38,915 nt of DNA from Prevotella sp. (GCA_017961115.1 JAGCXX010000271.1:1-38915); one strand, 5' to 3'. Positions 8,495 to 17,031 are shown, numbered from the stretch's first letter. Numbers and translations are program-made. The notes: generated by a model from the sequence alone, not told the origin.

Positions 8495-10234
8495 CTAATA
8501 GCCTTTGTTCTGAGTATAGAGTCCAGGCACATAGAAGAGCTGGATATAAGGAATGGGGAAGTACTCGTTCTTGCCCGGTGTGTAATGGGCATCTTTATAA
8601 TACTGAGCGTATGCCTGTCCGTCGTATACGCTGTTCTGCTCTGTTTCGAAGAACTTGTTGAGAGTTTGCGAGGCAATACCCCAGCGGCGAAGGTCGAAAT
8701 AGCGTCCGTTCTCCATGGCCAGTTCGAGACGGCGCTCCCACTGCAAGCACTTGCGGGCCTGTTCCTTGGACTGGAAATAGCTGGCAGGATAGAGAGCGAT
8801 GTCGCACTGGTCGGCGGCATATTGGATATGCTTGGCCACTGAGTTCTTCGCACGTTGGCGGACATTGTTGATGATGGTGCGAGCCTCCTCAAGGGAACCG
8901 GTCTCGATGAGAGCCTCAGCACGCATGAGCATCACATCAGTATAACGGAGCACATAGTCGTTCATAGCGAAAGCCTGCCAGGGATTGTCGAATGTCTCAC
9001 CCTTGGAACGCTGCGGCACTTCCTTCAGTGAAGCATAATAGCCATATGTATTGGGGGTGCGCGAGTTGTCCTTGGTCATGGTGAATTCAGTCTCATACTT
9101 GTAGGGGAAGGTAGGCAAGCCTACGGTGTGGAAGAGACGGGGATCCCATTTCTGGGCAGTGGGCACACCATTTATGGGATAGGCGATTTCGTTGTTGTAG
9201 TCGTCGAACATAGGCAGACCATCTTTTGTCTTGAACGCATTGACAAGGTTCTGCGACGGTTTGTGGAAATCCCATCCACACGACCATATACCCCAGCAAC
9301 CATTAAGCATGTTGCTCCAATTGCCACGTCCGTAAAGGGTATTGTCGTCCTGATAGTCGGAGTGCTGCACGGCGAAGATGCTCTCCTTCGAGTTCTTGTA
9401 TTCGGGCAGGAAGATATCACCGAAATCCTCCAGATAGCCGTAATTAGACTGTTGCACCTCCTGGGTGTATTTCAGCACTTCCTGCATATACTGATTGTTG
9501 ATGTGTGAGACACCAGTGTTTGCCTCATAGCCATCACCCCACGCCATGGTGAGATAGCACTTGGCCAAGTAAGCGGCGGCAGCAATCTTGTTGGCCCTTC
9601 CACCATCGGCCTGAGTTACCGGAAGCACATCGTAAGCAGCTTTGAAATCAGCTACAATCTTATCCATCAGTTCTGCATGTGAGAACGCATTGTTGGGGGT
9701 CTGCTCCTCTGTATGGTTGCGATAGACCTCCTCGTCGACCCAAGGCACTTGATTCCAGAGTTGCACGAGTTTGAAATAGAAATGTGCGCGGAGGAATCTC
9801 ACCTCACCCTCTCTGACGGCACGTGTGGCAGCTCCGAGTTTCTCGTCGCCATATTCACTGAGCGACACCAGTGCGCGGTTGCAGCGGCTGATGGAGCAAT
9901 AAAGATGATACCACATCTCATCCATGTGGTCGGGAGTAGAAGCTGTAAGCGTCGACCACACCTCGAACGGGTGGTAGTTGGTATCCGTGGTTCCCGACCC
10001 GCCTTTCAGTGCGTCATCACTGGTGAGGTCGCCGTATGGCCACAGGTTGAATGGATAGGTATACCAGTCATCGCCAAGTTTGGCGTATGCCGATGTCACC
10101 ATCTCGTTGGGCTGGCTCATAGCAAGATCCTCGCTGATGACACCCTTTGGCTCAACGTCGATGAAATCGTTGCAAGAAGTCAGCGTACCGCAGAGCAGGA
10201 GTCCTGCACAGATTGCTCGATATATTGCTTTCAT
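8495..10234 (-). CDS. susD: SusD-family fructan-binding outer-membrane lipoprotein
   Basis: A 579-residue RagB/SusD protein. The signal peptide ends in LTSC (lipobox Cys21) followed by NDFIDVEPKG, the standard SusD start. The central part is helical with TPR-like features, including AAAAYLAKCYLTMAW and VRFLRAHFYFKLVQLW. The C-terminal half has LRYTDVMLMRAEALIE and WERRLELAMENGRYFDLRRW, conserved in the family. SusD proteins lid the SusC barrel and hand oligosaccharides to it. It follows susC with a 23-bp gap. Fructan as ligand is inferred from the neighbouring GH32 genes. Confidence 0.96.
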   Translation of the reverse strand: MKAIYRAICAGLLLCGTLTSCNDFIDVEPKGVISEDLAMSQPNEMVTSAYAKLGDDWYTYPFNLWPYGDLTSDDALKGGSGTTDTNYHPFEVWSTLTASTPDHMDEMWYHLYCSISRCNRALVSLSEYGDEKLGAATRAVREGEVRFLRAHFYFKLVQLWNQVPWVDEEVYRNHTEEQTPNNAFSHAELMDKIVADFKAAYDVLPVTQADGGRANKIAAAAYLAKCYLTMAWGDGYEANTGVSHINNQYMQEVLKYTQEVQQSNYGYLEDFGDIFLPEYKNSKESIFAVQHSDYQDDNTLYGRGNWSNMLNGCWGIWSCGWDFHKPSQNLVNAFKTKDGLPMFDDYNNEIAYPINGVPTAQKWDPRLFHTVGLPTFPYKYETEFTMTKDNSRTPNTYGYYASLKEVPQRSKGETFDNPWQAFAMNDYVLRYTDVMLMRAEALIETGSLEEARTIINNVRQRAKNSVAKHIQYAADQCDIALYPASYFQSKEQARKCLQWERRLELAMENGRYFDLRRWGIASQTLNKFFETEQNSVYDGQAYAQYYKDAHYTPGKNEYFPIPYIQLFYVPGLYTQNKGY

Positions 10235-10257
10235 AATTGATTTCCTTTATATAGTGA

Positions 10258-13200
10258 TTAGAACGTTGTTTGAATTCCGAATGAGAACGAGGTGCTGTTA
10301 GGATAAGCCCAGTTGGGGTTCTCGGGGTCAGAGCAGGTCAGACTTCCACTCTTGATGGTGAGAAGATTGTGACCTGAGAAATAGATGCGTGCGCTGCTCA
10401 TCTTGAGTTTCTCGATGAATGCGGTGGGCAAATTGTATCCTATCTGCACCTGGCGCAGTTTCGCATAGGAACCATTCTCCACGAAATAGCTGCTTGCTCT
10501 GCCTTCATTGCCAGTGTTGTTGGTGGTGAGAGCTGGAATGGTGGAGCCAGTGTTGTCGGTGGTCCAAGCACCAAGCATACGGTTGCCTTTGTTGGAGCCA
10601 GCATCGGTGATGCTGTAGAAGTCGGTCTGGAATTTCTGGTTGTTGTAGACATCAACACCAGCGACTCCTTGCCAGAACATTGAGAAATCAAAGTTCTTGT
10701 AACTCAGGTCTGCATTGAGACCCCATGAGAAATCGGGTACAGGATTGAATATCCAAGTCTGGTCGTGTTCATTGATTACACCGTTTCCGTCGAGGTCGGC
10801 GTATTTCAGTCCGCCCACACGGGCATTCTCCTGTCCGCTTCCCAACACTTCTTCGCGGTTCTGGAAGAGTCCGTCAACCACATATCCCACGATTGAGCCA
10901 TATGGTTTCTTGGCTTCCACGAGATTTTCTTTGGAGGTATGCACATAGGAACCTGTGGTGGTCTCCGGCAGATAAGTCACCTTGTTGCGGAAGAAGTCGA
11001 GGTTGCCATTGATGTTGTATCTCAGTCCGTAGGAAGTGGTGCGGCGATAGCCGGCGGCGAACTCCATACCCCAGTTCTGCAGACTTGGTCCATTGAGCCA
11101 AGAGGCACCACCCTCACCCATCGAACCGAGATATGCAGGATTGATAAGCATGTCTTTCACCTTCTTGACGTAGGCATCGATGCTGCCATAGAAAGAGCTG
11201 CGGAAGAGGTTGAAGTCAATACCGAAGTTCCATTGTGTGGTGGTTTCCCACTTCAGGTCGTTGTTCTGAGCCTGAGTGGCACGGTATCCTGAGGGGAAGA
11301 TGCCAGAACCAGCCAGTGCGAGGTCGTAAGCAGTCGACTCATTGCGTCCGCCTCCGTAAGTGGCTGCATAGAGTCCGTAGCGTGCATAGTTGGAGATGGC
11401 CTGGTTACCGGTTGCACCCCAAGAGGCACGAAGCTTCATGTCGCTTATCCATTCCTGGTTGAGATGCTGAGACACACGGTATCCGAGTGTGAAAGCGGGG
11501 AAGGTACCATAGCGGTTGTTCTGTCCGAAGCGTGAGGAACCGTCGCGGCGTATGGTGAACGAAGCGAGCACCAAGTCTTTGAAGTTGTAGTTTGCCTTAC
11601 CGAAGAGAGACACAAGATTGTAACCTTCCTCGATACCTGAGGCACGCTGTGTTCCTGTAGCGGCGTTTGGCCACATATAGTTATAGTTCTCGATGGCATA
11701 CATCTGGGCATAACTTGCGAAATCGTCGCGGGTTTGGCTGTAGAGTTCAAGACCGGCGAGCAGGTCGATGGTATGCTCAGGACCGATGTTGAAGTTGTAG
11801 GTGGCTGTGTTTGACCATGTCCACTTCATGTCGTTGCCCTGTGATACGGTGGCTGATGGGGTGCTGTTGTTCACCACATCGGAATGCCATGTGTAGGTGA
11901 CGCTGTGAATGAAACCCGAATCGTAGTCGATGCCGAAGCTTGAACGAAGCACCAAGCCCTTGATTGGGGTGATGTTGATGAATGCATTACCGAAGATACG
12001 CCAAATCTTGAGACGGTTGTCGCGATTATGATAGAGTTCGCGCAATGGGTTCTGTCGGTCGCTCATGCCACCAACGGGTCCGGAGAAAGTCTCACCATCT
12101 TCCTCGTAAACAGGAACTGTAGGAGCCATCTTCAGGGCATTCTCCAACGGTTGGCAGTCCACCTGGTTGGAGTAAGTGATGGTGAGGTTCTCACCTACGG
12201 TGATAAGTTTGTTCACATTGAAGCTGGTGTTGACACGTCCTGAGAAGCTCTCGAAGTCAGTGTACTTGAGGATACCGTTGTTTTTCTTGTATCCAAACGA
12301 TGCCAATGCCGAGTATTTGTCTGTGGCATTGGAGATGGACAGGTCGTAGTTCTGTGAGAAACCTGTGCGTGAAATCTCGTCGAGCCAGTCTGTGTCGCTG
12401 AACCGCATGGTTCGCTTCGAGTTGATAAAACCGTCGTAGAGTCCGTTGACGGTATAGTTGACATACTGTCCGGTGGCGGGGTTGTACGCGCGGATGGGTG
12501 TGCCAGCCGAAGCGTTGAGGTTCAGACCGTAGTTGGATGCATAGGCCACAGGGTCAAGTCCGTCATTCAATGCAGCCTGTGCCATCGAAGTGGCATACTC
12601 AGCGGTGTTGGCCAGTTTCATCATGGTCTGCGAGTTGTAGAACTGAGCGGTAAGGTTGGCTGAGAAGTCCACTTTCACCTTGTCGCCCTTCTTGCCTGAA
12701 CGGGTGGTGATGATAATCACACCATTGGCAGCACGCGAACCATAAATAGATGCTGAGGCAGCGTCCTTCAACACCTGCATCGACTCGATATCGTTCATAT
12801 TGAGCGTATTGAGGTTGGTGGTCGTAGGTACGCCGTCGATGATGAAGAGCGGGTCCTGTGAGGAGTTAAACGAACCAATACCACGGATACGTACCCTACC
12901 TGCACCCACAGGTGAGCCATCACTGGTCACGGTCATGCCCGGCACCTTTCCTTGCAGGGCACGCATGGGGTCGGTGTCTGACGATGTTTTCAGTTCGTCG
13001 GTTTTCACCACAGCCACCGAACCTGTGAGGTCGGCCTTGCGCTGTGTCTGGTAACCTGTCACCACCAATTCAGCCAACTCGCTGGCATTCTCCTTAAGTT
13101 GGATTTGCAATCCTGTTGATGCAGGCATCTCGACAGCGTCATACCCGATGTAAGTGATGACAATTGTTGCTCCGGCAGCCACCTTCAGTGTGAAATTTCC

Positions 13201-13437
13201 ATCAAGGTCAGTTACCGTTCCGTTGGAGGTGCCCTTCTCCATCACAGTTGCACCAATGACTCCCTCTCCGGTCTCATCGATGACCGTTCCGGAAGCCTCC
13301 GTTTGCGCGTACATTACTGTACTCACAATGAGAAGCATCATGCTGAGAAGAGCCTTCTTGCCCCAGTTGCAAGCAACCGACACAAGCCCACTCCTTCTGC
13401 ATGGTGTGTTCTTAGTCGCAGTTTTCAGTTCTTTCAT
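10258..13437 (-). CDS. susC: SusC/RagA-family TonB-dependent fructan transporter
   Basis: A 1059-residue outer-membrane porin. The signal sequence is long, with a 28-residue basic N-region before the hydrophobic core and cleavage probably after MYA (residue 44). A carboxypeptidase-regulatory-like domain spans about 48-118 and a TonB box, ELVVTGY, is at 123-129. The plug has the RGIGSFNSSQDPLFIIDGVP block, and the rest is the 22-strand barrel ending in phenylalanine (QTTF). It imports oligosaccharides into the periplasm using TonB energy, paired with SusD. It is the first gene of the operon and is preceded by its own promoter, a large dyad and a candidate small RNA. Confidence 0.97.
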   Translation of the reverse strand: MKELKTATKNTPCRRSGLVSVACNWGKKALLSMMLLIVSTVMYAQTEASGTVIDETGEGVIGATVMEKGTSNGTVTDLDGNFTLKVAAGATIVITYIGYDAVEMPASTGLQIQLKENASELAELVVTGYQTQRKADLTGSVAVVKTDELKTSSDTDPMRALQGKVPGMTVTSDGSPVGAGRVRIRGIGSFNSSQDPLFIIDGVPTTTNLNTLNMNDIESMQVLKDAASASIYGSRAANGVIIITTRSGKKGDKVKVDFSANLTAQFYNSQTMMKLANTAEYATSMAQAALNDGLDPVAYASNYGLNLNASAGTPIRAYNPATGQYVNYTVNGLYDGFINSKRTMRFSDTDWLDEISRTGFSQNYDLSISNATDKYSALASFGYKKNNGILKYTDFESFSGRVNTSFNVNKLITVGENLTITYSNQVDCQPLENALKMAPTVPVYEEDGETFSGPVGGMSDRQNPLRELYHNRDNRLKIWRIFGNAFINITPIKGLVLRSSFGIDYDSGFIHSVTYTWHSDVVNNSTPSATVSQGNDMKWTWSNTATYNFNIGPEHTIDLLAGLELYSQTRDDFASYAQMYAIENYNYMWPNAATGTQRASGIEEGYNLVSLFGKANYNFKDLVLASFTIRRDGSSRFGQNNRYGTFPAFTLGYRVSQHLNQEWISDMKLRASWGATGNQAISNYARYGLYAATYGGGRNESTAYDLALAGSGIFPSGYRATQAQNNDLKWETTTQWNFGIDFNLFRSSFYGSIDAYVKKVKDMLINPAYLGSMGEGGASWLNGPSLQNWGMEFAAGYRRTTSYGLRYNINGNLDFFRNKVTYLPETTTGSYVHTSKENLVEAKKPYGSIVGYVVDGLFQNREEVLGSGQENARVGGLKYADLDGNGVINEHDQTWIFNPVPDFSWGLNADLSYKNFDFSMFWQGVAGVDVYNNQKFQTDFYSITDAGSNKGNRMLGAWTTDNTGSTIPALTTNNTGNEGRASSYFVENGSYAKLRQVQIGYNLPTAFIEKLKMSSARIYFSGHNLLTIKSGSLTCSDPENPNWAYPNSTSFSFGIQTTF

Positions 13438-13479
13438 TGTTTCAACGTTTTGATTAGTACTATGTTGTTAGATTTACGG

Positions 13480-13487
13480 CAAAATTA
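13480..13487 (-). promoter_or_regulatory. susC operon promoter, -7 element
   Basis: The minus strand reads TAATTTTG (13487-13480), matching TAnnTTTG, and predicts a start near 13473 with a leader of about 36 nt, typical for susC genes. Where a -33 TTG would be expected (23 nt upstream) there is only TTA, as in an activator-dependent promoter. The 13517-13575 dyad lies just upstream. Confidence 0.6.
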
Positions 13488-13516
13488 TAAGTAACAATAG
13501 GTTATGTCTTTAAAAT

Positions 13517-13575
13517 ATCGTTCATTGACCTACAAAAATGTTTCCATGCAACATTTTTGTGATATATCGAACGAT
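13517..13575. promoter_or_regulatory. 59-bp bipartite palindrome upstream of susC (candidate regulator operator)
   Basis: Two nested inverted repeats share one exact centre (13546). The inner pair is ACAAAAATGTT (13532-13542) with AACATTTTTGT (13550-13560), an 11-bp perfect match around a 7-bp spacer. The outer pair is ATCGTTC (13517-13523) with GAACGAT (13569-13575), 7 bp perfect. The gaps between outer and inner arms are exactly 8 bp on both sides. It covers about -44 to -102 of the predicted susC start, where an AraC-type activator would bind. The AraC domain of the neighbouring hybrid regulator is the natural candidate. The same DNA could fold as RNA only if transcribed from further upstream. 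Confidence 0.6.
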
Positions 13576-13619
13576 TTCTTTCATCAACTCATTCTGCTTC
13601 TGTCTACCTTTGCATGTGT

Positions 13620-13703
13620 AAACACAAAAGGTGTGGACGAGAAGTTTCACTTTCGAACCTGGTCTGCGACAACCAAAGAATAGATGAAACGTCAGTCCAC
13701 ACC
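13620..13703 (-). terminator. Terminator at the 3' end of the candidate RNA
   Basis: The minus strand has a perfect 9-bp stem, GGTGTGGAC with GTCCACACC (13703-13695 and 13638-13630), followed by TTTTGTGTTT (13629-13620). The loop is long (56 nt) but contains a second 6-bp helix. It would also separate upstream transcription from the susC promoter. A plus-strand TACCTTTG at 13605-13612 faces it and could yield an antisense transcript, though with no clear -33 box. Confidence 0.5.
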
Positions 13704-13842
13704 ATATTTATATAATGGTGGTAGTCCGAACTCCCTATTCTATTCCCAAGGTCGCAGTTTGGTTCGATAAGAGTCAGTTGCTATGTTTTCCCACAATGTC
13801 GTGCCCCATCAGAGGCTAAGTTGAAACGGCAGCAGAACTACC
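13620..13842 (-). ncRNA. Candidate ~223-nt structured RNA between the regulator and susC
   Basis: On the minus strand a good promoter (13881-13848) predicts a start at G13842. P1 pairs 13842-13835 with 13727-13720 (8 bp, one G-U). P3 pairs 13703-13695 with 13638-13630 (9 bp, GC-rich) plus an inner 6-bp helix (13690-13685 with 13649-13644), and is followed by TTTTGTGTTT, a terminator. Two further perfect 7-bp helices (13767-13761 with 13659-13653; 13757-13751 with 13670-13664) join the P1 loop to the P3 loop, a pseudoknot or kissing arrangement. No open reading frame of note lies in it. It could be an independent small RNA or the processed tail of the regulator mRNA. I do not recognise the family; it does not read as tmRNA, RNase P or SRP RNA. 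Confidence 0.5.
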
Positions 13843-13847
13843 ATTTG

Positions 13848-13881
13848 CAAAGATAATCATTTTTTAGATAAACTCTGACAA
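13848..13881 (-). promoter_or_regulatory. Promoter of the candidate RNA
   Basis: The minus strand has TATCTTTG (13855-13848) with TTTTTTG ending at 13879, 23 nt upstream. The first base of the P1 helix (13842) falls 6 nt after the -7 box, where transcription is expected to begin. Confidence 0.55.
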
Positions 13882-13896
13882 AAAATCAGAAAAAAA

Positions 13897-16077
13897 TCAA
13901 GAACGAGCATCTCCTGGCACTTTCCCAAATTCATCTTTAAAACATTTTGCGAAATAGCTGGGAGAAGTGAATCCCACTTGATAGGCTATTTCGCTTACTG
14001 TAGCCGTAGTCTCAGCAAGCAGTTGTGATGCCCTTGTCAGCCTTGCCTTCCTCAGCAGGTCGACAGGTGACTTTCCTGTGATGGCTTTCACTTTCCGATA
14101 TAGTTGCACACGGCTCAGATGCATTTCTGCACCAATATCCTCTACTGAGAGTTCGCTGTCGGCCATTCTCTCTTCCACAACTTCTTTGAAACGGCTGATG
14201 AAAGGGTCTTCCTTGGCGGCAGTTTTTTTCGTTTCCCGTTGTTCCTCCTTGCTCCAAAGGTCATGCAGCAGGGTGCGGCTTTTCAGCAGGTTGGAGATTC
14301 GTGCCAACAGCACATCGGCATGGAAAGGCTTGGTGATGTATGCATCAGCCCCACTCTGATAGCCCTCAATCTGATGTTGGCTGAGCGCACGTGCTGTGAG
14401 CAGCACTACAGGAACGTGGCTGGTTATGAAATCTGCCTTCACCTCCTGGCAGAACTCCAGACCATTCATGACAGGCATCATCACATCGCTCACGATGAGG
14501 TCGGGCACCTGTTCATGTGCCAAGCGCAGCCCCTCCTTTCCGTCGGCTGCCTCCAGCAGTTGATAATGAGATTGGAGGATGGTTCTCAGATAGGAGCGGA
14601 TGTCGGCATTGTCGTCCACAATCAGCAAAGTAGGAGCTTCTGCACCAGCAGCCTTCAGGGTGCAGGTCACATCACTCTGCTCATCCTCCCCTTTCATCAC
14701 AGTTAGTTCGTCCACCTGCCGGGAAGTGAGGTCTTGTGCTGGCGCCCCCGTCTGCACATCGAGTATTCTATTGACCAAATGTGAGAGATTGGCGACATTC
14801 CTCTGAACGATGCCGAACATCTCCGCGGCATTGCTGTCGGCCTGACGCATGACATCTGTTGCGCCCAACTCGCTTAGTGGCCCTTCGATAAGGGTAAGAG
14901 GTGTTCGCAGCTCATGAGCCGCCTGAGTATAGAAATCAAGTTTTTCTCTCTCCATCTTTCCCCGTTCTTCCTCCATGTGCATTTTTTGAACATGATACCT
15001 GTAGAGCAATGCAGCAAGGATGAGAAGCAGCACAACCAGAACGATGAACAAAGCGCTGATGACACGTTGGGTGTCGAGTTCCTGTAGATAATTGTCTGCT
15101 TGCTGATGCAATTTCTCGAGGTTTTGCGACTGCCTGACGATTTCCTCATTCTGCATGTACAGCACACGAGCATTATCTTTGGTGACCAAAGCCGACATCA
15201 GCCTTACCTCTTTACCATATGGTTTTCCATCCAAGATATCCACCGCCATCTGCAGCAACTGGTCACCATGTGTAGGGTAGATGAAAGTGGCGTCAAGCAC
15301 AGAATCGCACACCAGTTTTATACCTCCATCATCACCCGGCAATCCATCAATACCGCAGAAGAAAGTTTTGTCAGAGAGTTGCCCCTTCTCTTTTAGGGCT
15401 TTTCTTACTCCTACGGCCATCCTGTCATTCTGCCCAAAGACGAAGTCGACCTGAGACAGGTCACCCTTATAGTCCTTAATTGCCTGATAGGCACTTTGCT
15501 CAGTCCAGTCGCCCTGCAAGGTGGCGATTTTCTCTATATTGGGATGGTTTTTCAGCGCATCCTCAAATCCATTGTGTCGCTCAATTGCTGGTGAGGAACC
15601 TTTCAAGCCCATGATTTCAAGCACCTTGCCTTTCCCATGCAACCTTGAGACGATGTAGTCGCCCATCACGCGCCCCATCTCATAGTTGTCGGCCCCCATA
15701 AAGGCAGTATATTTCTGCGAGTTTGTCTTTCGCTCAAACACAATGACAGGGATGCCCTTATCATATGCCCTGTCGATAGCAGGCGAGATGGTAGCCACCT
15801 GATTGGGAGCCACAATGAGCAAGTCGATACCAGTAGCCACGAGACTGTCTATCTGCTGCACTTGGCGCTCATCGCTGTCGTAAGCCGCAGCAAACCTCAG
15901 TTCCACATTTTTATGGAAAAAGCCTCCTATCTTCAGCTCTGTGTTTTGCTTCTCCCTCCAAATATCGTCTGAGCATTGTGAAATGCCTATCTTATACCGC
16001 TTTGAATCAGTGGTACAAGATGTAAAGAAAACGATGACTAAAGCAATTAGCTCTATAGTTCTTTTCATGTTTTCCAT
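13897..16077 (-). CDS. Fructan-locus hybrid two-component regulator lacking the ATPase (CA) domain
   Basis: A 726-residue sensor-regulator. Residues 1-21 are a signal or lipobox (FFTSC). About 28-310 form a periplasmic LacI/ribose-binding-type sugar domain (GISQCSDDIW, FVFGQNDRMAVGV, CGIDGLPGDDG). One membrane helix spans about 338-359. The HisKA helices at 375-440 include AAHELRTPLTLIEGPLSEL with His388. The receiver at 483-600 has LLIVDDNADIR, phosphoacceptor Asp531 in VSDVMMP, and Lys583. An AraC HTH spans about 628-726. The domain order matches the fructose-sensing regulator of B. thetaiotaomicron, but only about 42 residues separate HisKA and receiver, where the HATPase_c domain (N, G1, G2 boxes) normally sits. 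No such boxes occur and the frame is open. It is expected to bind fructose and activate susC. Met4 is an alternative start. Confidence 0.93.
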   Translation of the reverse strand: MENMKRTIELIALVIVFFTSCTTDSKRYKIGISQCSDDIWREKQNTELKIGGFFHKNVELRFAAAYDSDERQVQQIDSLVATGIDLLIVAPNQVATISPAIDRAYDKGIPVIVFERKTNSQKYTAFMGADNYEMGRVMGDYIVSRLHGKGKVLEIMGLKGSSPAIERHNGFEDALKNHPNIEKIATLQGDWTEQSAYQAIKDYKGDLSQVDFVFGQNDRMAVGVRKALKEKGQLSDKTFFCGIDGLPGDDGGIKLVCDSVLDATFIYPTHGDQLLQMAVDILDGKPYGKEVRLMSALVTKDNARVLYMQNEEIVRQSQNLEKLHQQADNYLQELDTQRVISALFIVLVVLLLILAALLYRYHVQKMHMEEERGKMEREKLDFYTQAAHELRTPLTLIEGPLSELGATDVMRQADSNAAEMFGIVQRNVANLSHLVNRILDVQTGAPAQDLTSRQVDELTVMKGEDEQSDVTCTLKAAGAEAPTLLIVDDNADIRSYLRTILQSHYQLLEAADGKEGLRLAHEQVPDLIVSDVMMPVMNGLEFCQEVKADFITSHVPVVLLTARALSQHQIEGYQSGADAYITKPFHADVLLARISNLLKSRTLLHDLWSKEEQRETKKTAAKEDPFISRFKEVVEERMADSELSVEDIGAEMHLSRVQLYRKVKAITGKSPVDLLRKARLTRASQLLAETTATVSEIAYQVGFTSPSYFAKCFKDEFGKVPGDARS

Positions 16078-16222
16078 TTATTTGCTATATTTTTACAATC
16101 CACCCAAGTTGCTGTAAACATATCATATACACAGCCATATCCGGCCTTAGTCGCGATACATTATGTCACCACTTGACATGCGATTATCCTTGCCAAGAAG
16201 TCCACTTTAGTTCTTTTAAATG

Positions 16223-16230
16223 CAAATTTA
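16223..16230 (-). promoter_or_regulatory. Putative regulator promoter, -7 element
   Basis: The minus strand reads TAAATTTG (16230-16223). It predicts a start near 16216 and a leader of about 140 nt for the hybrid regulator. Sequence upstream is A/T-rich with a TTG 24 nt away. The rest of the 216-bp gap between the amidase and regulator genes shows no other clear element. Confidence 0.4.
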
Positions 16231-16293
16231 ATGAAAAAAAGAAAAAAAACCAGTCAAGAAAAAGTTTTTTTTGATTTTTCTTCTATAATCCCC

Positions 16294-17004
16294 TCATCGT
16301 CTCCAGATGACAAATCCAGAACGTGACTCAATGCGCCGACAAAAACGTGGCCAGTCAATGCTCCAGGGGTCACGCTTACGACGAGGGGAGATGTCGCTGT
16401 GGCGCATGAGGTAACGGATGTGGTAACGCTGCCGGATATCACATACGAGCCGAACAAGTTGGTCGGTTTGGCGCTTTGTAAGCGGTTGGTCGGGATGTGC
16501 CACCAGTTCAATACCGATGGAGGTGTAGTTGAGGCTGTCGCGTGATGTACCTGGGAGCAGGCTTTGTCCGGCATGCCACGCCACGAGTTGCTCATCTACC
16601 ATATACAGGATGGTTCCGTCGCGTGTAATCATGAAATGAGGCGCCACATCATATTGCTTGAACTGGTCGATGCATCCACGGGTGCTGTACACATCTTTCC
16701 CCACATGATAGTTGGAATGTATAACAATGATGTCCACCTGCCGTTTGGGGGTGATGAGTGTGTCGTGTCCATAATCCACCTCACGGCGCATGTCGACCAC
16801 GGGAATTCGGCATGCAATACTGTCGAGCGACGGTCGCCGAGCCAAGATGGTGGTGTCCGTCGTCTGCCCGCCATCGAAAATGCTGTCAGGCAATGACATC
16901 ACCGGAGCAGCCATCACGCTGTCGGGAACGATGGTCTGCGCCCTGCATCCGGCGTTCAGCCCAATACATATGTACAGCATTATGTATCTTAGGACATTAT
17001 TCAT
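16294..17004 (-). CDS. N-acetylmuramoyl-L-alanine amidase, amidase_2 family, lipoprotein
   Basis: A 236-residue protein with a signal peptide and lipobox (LNAGC, Cys20). After a linker of about 60 residues comes a type 2 amidase (T7 lysozyme/PGRP fold) from about 88 to 220. Zinc-ligand positions are visible: VIHSNYH (His96), RHSDISP (His202) and the RDPW Asp212. APHFMITRDGTI, AWHAGQS and SIGIELV are typical core motifs. It should cleave the amide between muramic acid and L-alanine, in the periplasm or on the outer-membrane inner face. It follows the GH28 gene by 27 bp and may share its transcript, though a functional link is unclear. Confidence 0.88.
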   Translation of the reverse strand: MNNVLRYIMLYICIGLNAGCRAQTIVPDSVMAAPVMSLPDSIFDGGQTTDTTILARRPSLDSIACRIPVVDMRREVDYGHDTLITPKRQVDIIVIHSNYHVGKDVYSTRGCIDQFKQYDVAPHFMITRDGTILYMVDEQLVAWHAGQSLLPGTSRDSLNYTSIGIELVAHPDQPLTKRQTDQLVRLVCDIRQRYHIRYLMRHSDISPRRKRDPWSIDWPRFCRRIESRSGFVIWRR

Positions 17005-17031
17005 ATCCCACTTGTGGTCGCAGTGCTATTG

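Noticed and set aside
13605..13612. Plus-strand TACCTTTG as promoter of an antisense (DonS-like) RNA
   Set aside because: The -7 box is perfect but no -33 element or plus-strand terminator is visible, and the minus-strand reading has a full promoter and terminator; kept only as a remark.
13897..16077. Frameshift or hidden ATPase domain in the hybrid regulator
   Set aside because: The reading frame is continuous and only about 126 bp lie between the HisKA and receiver domains, too short for the domain in any frame.
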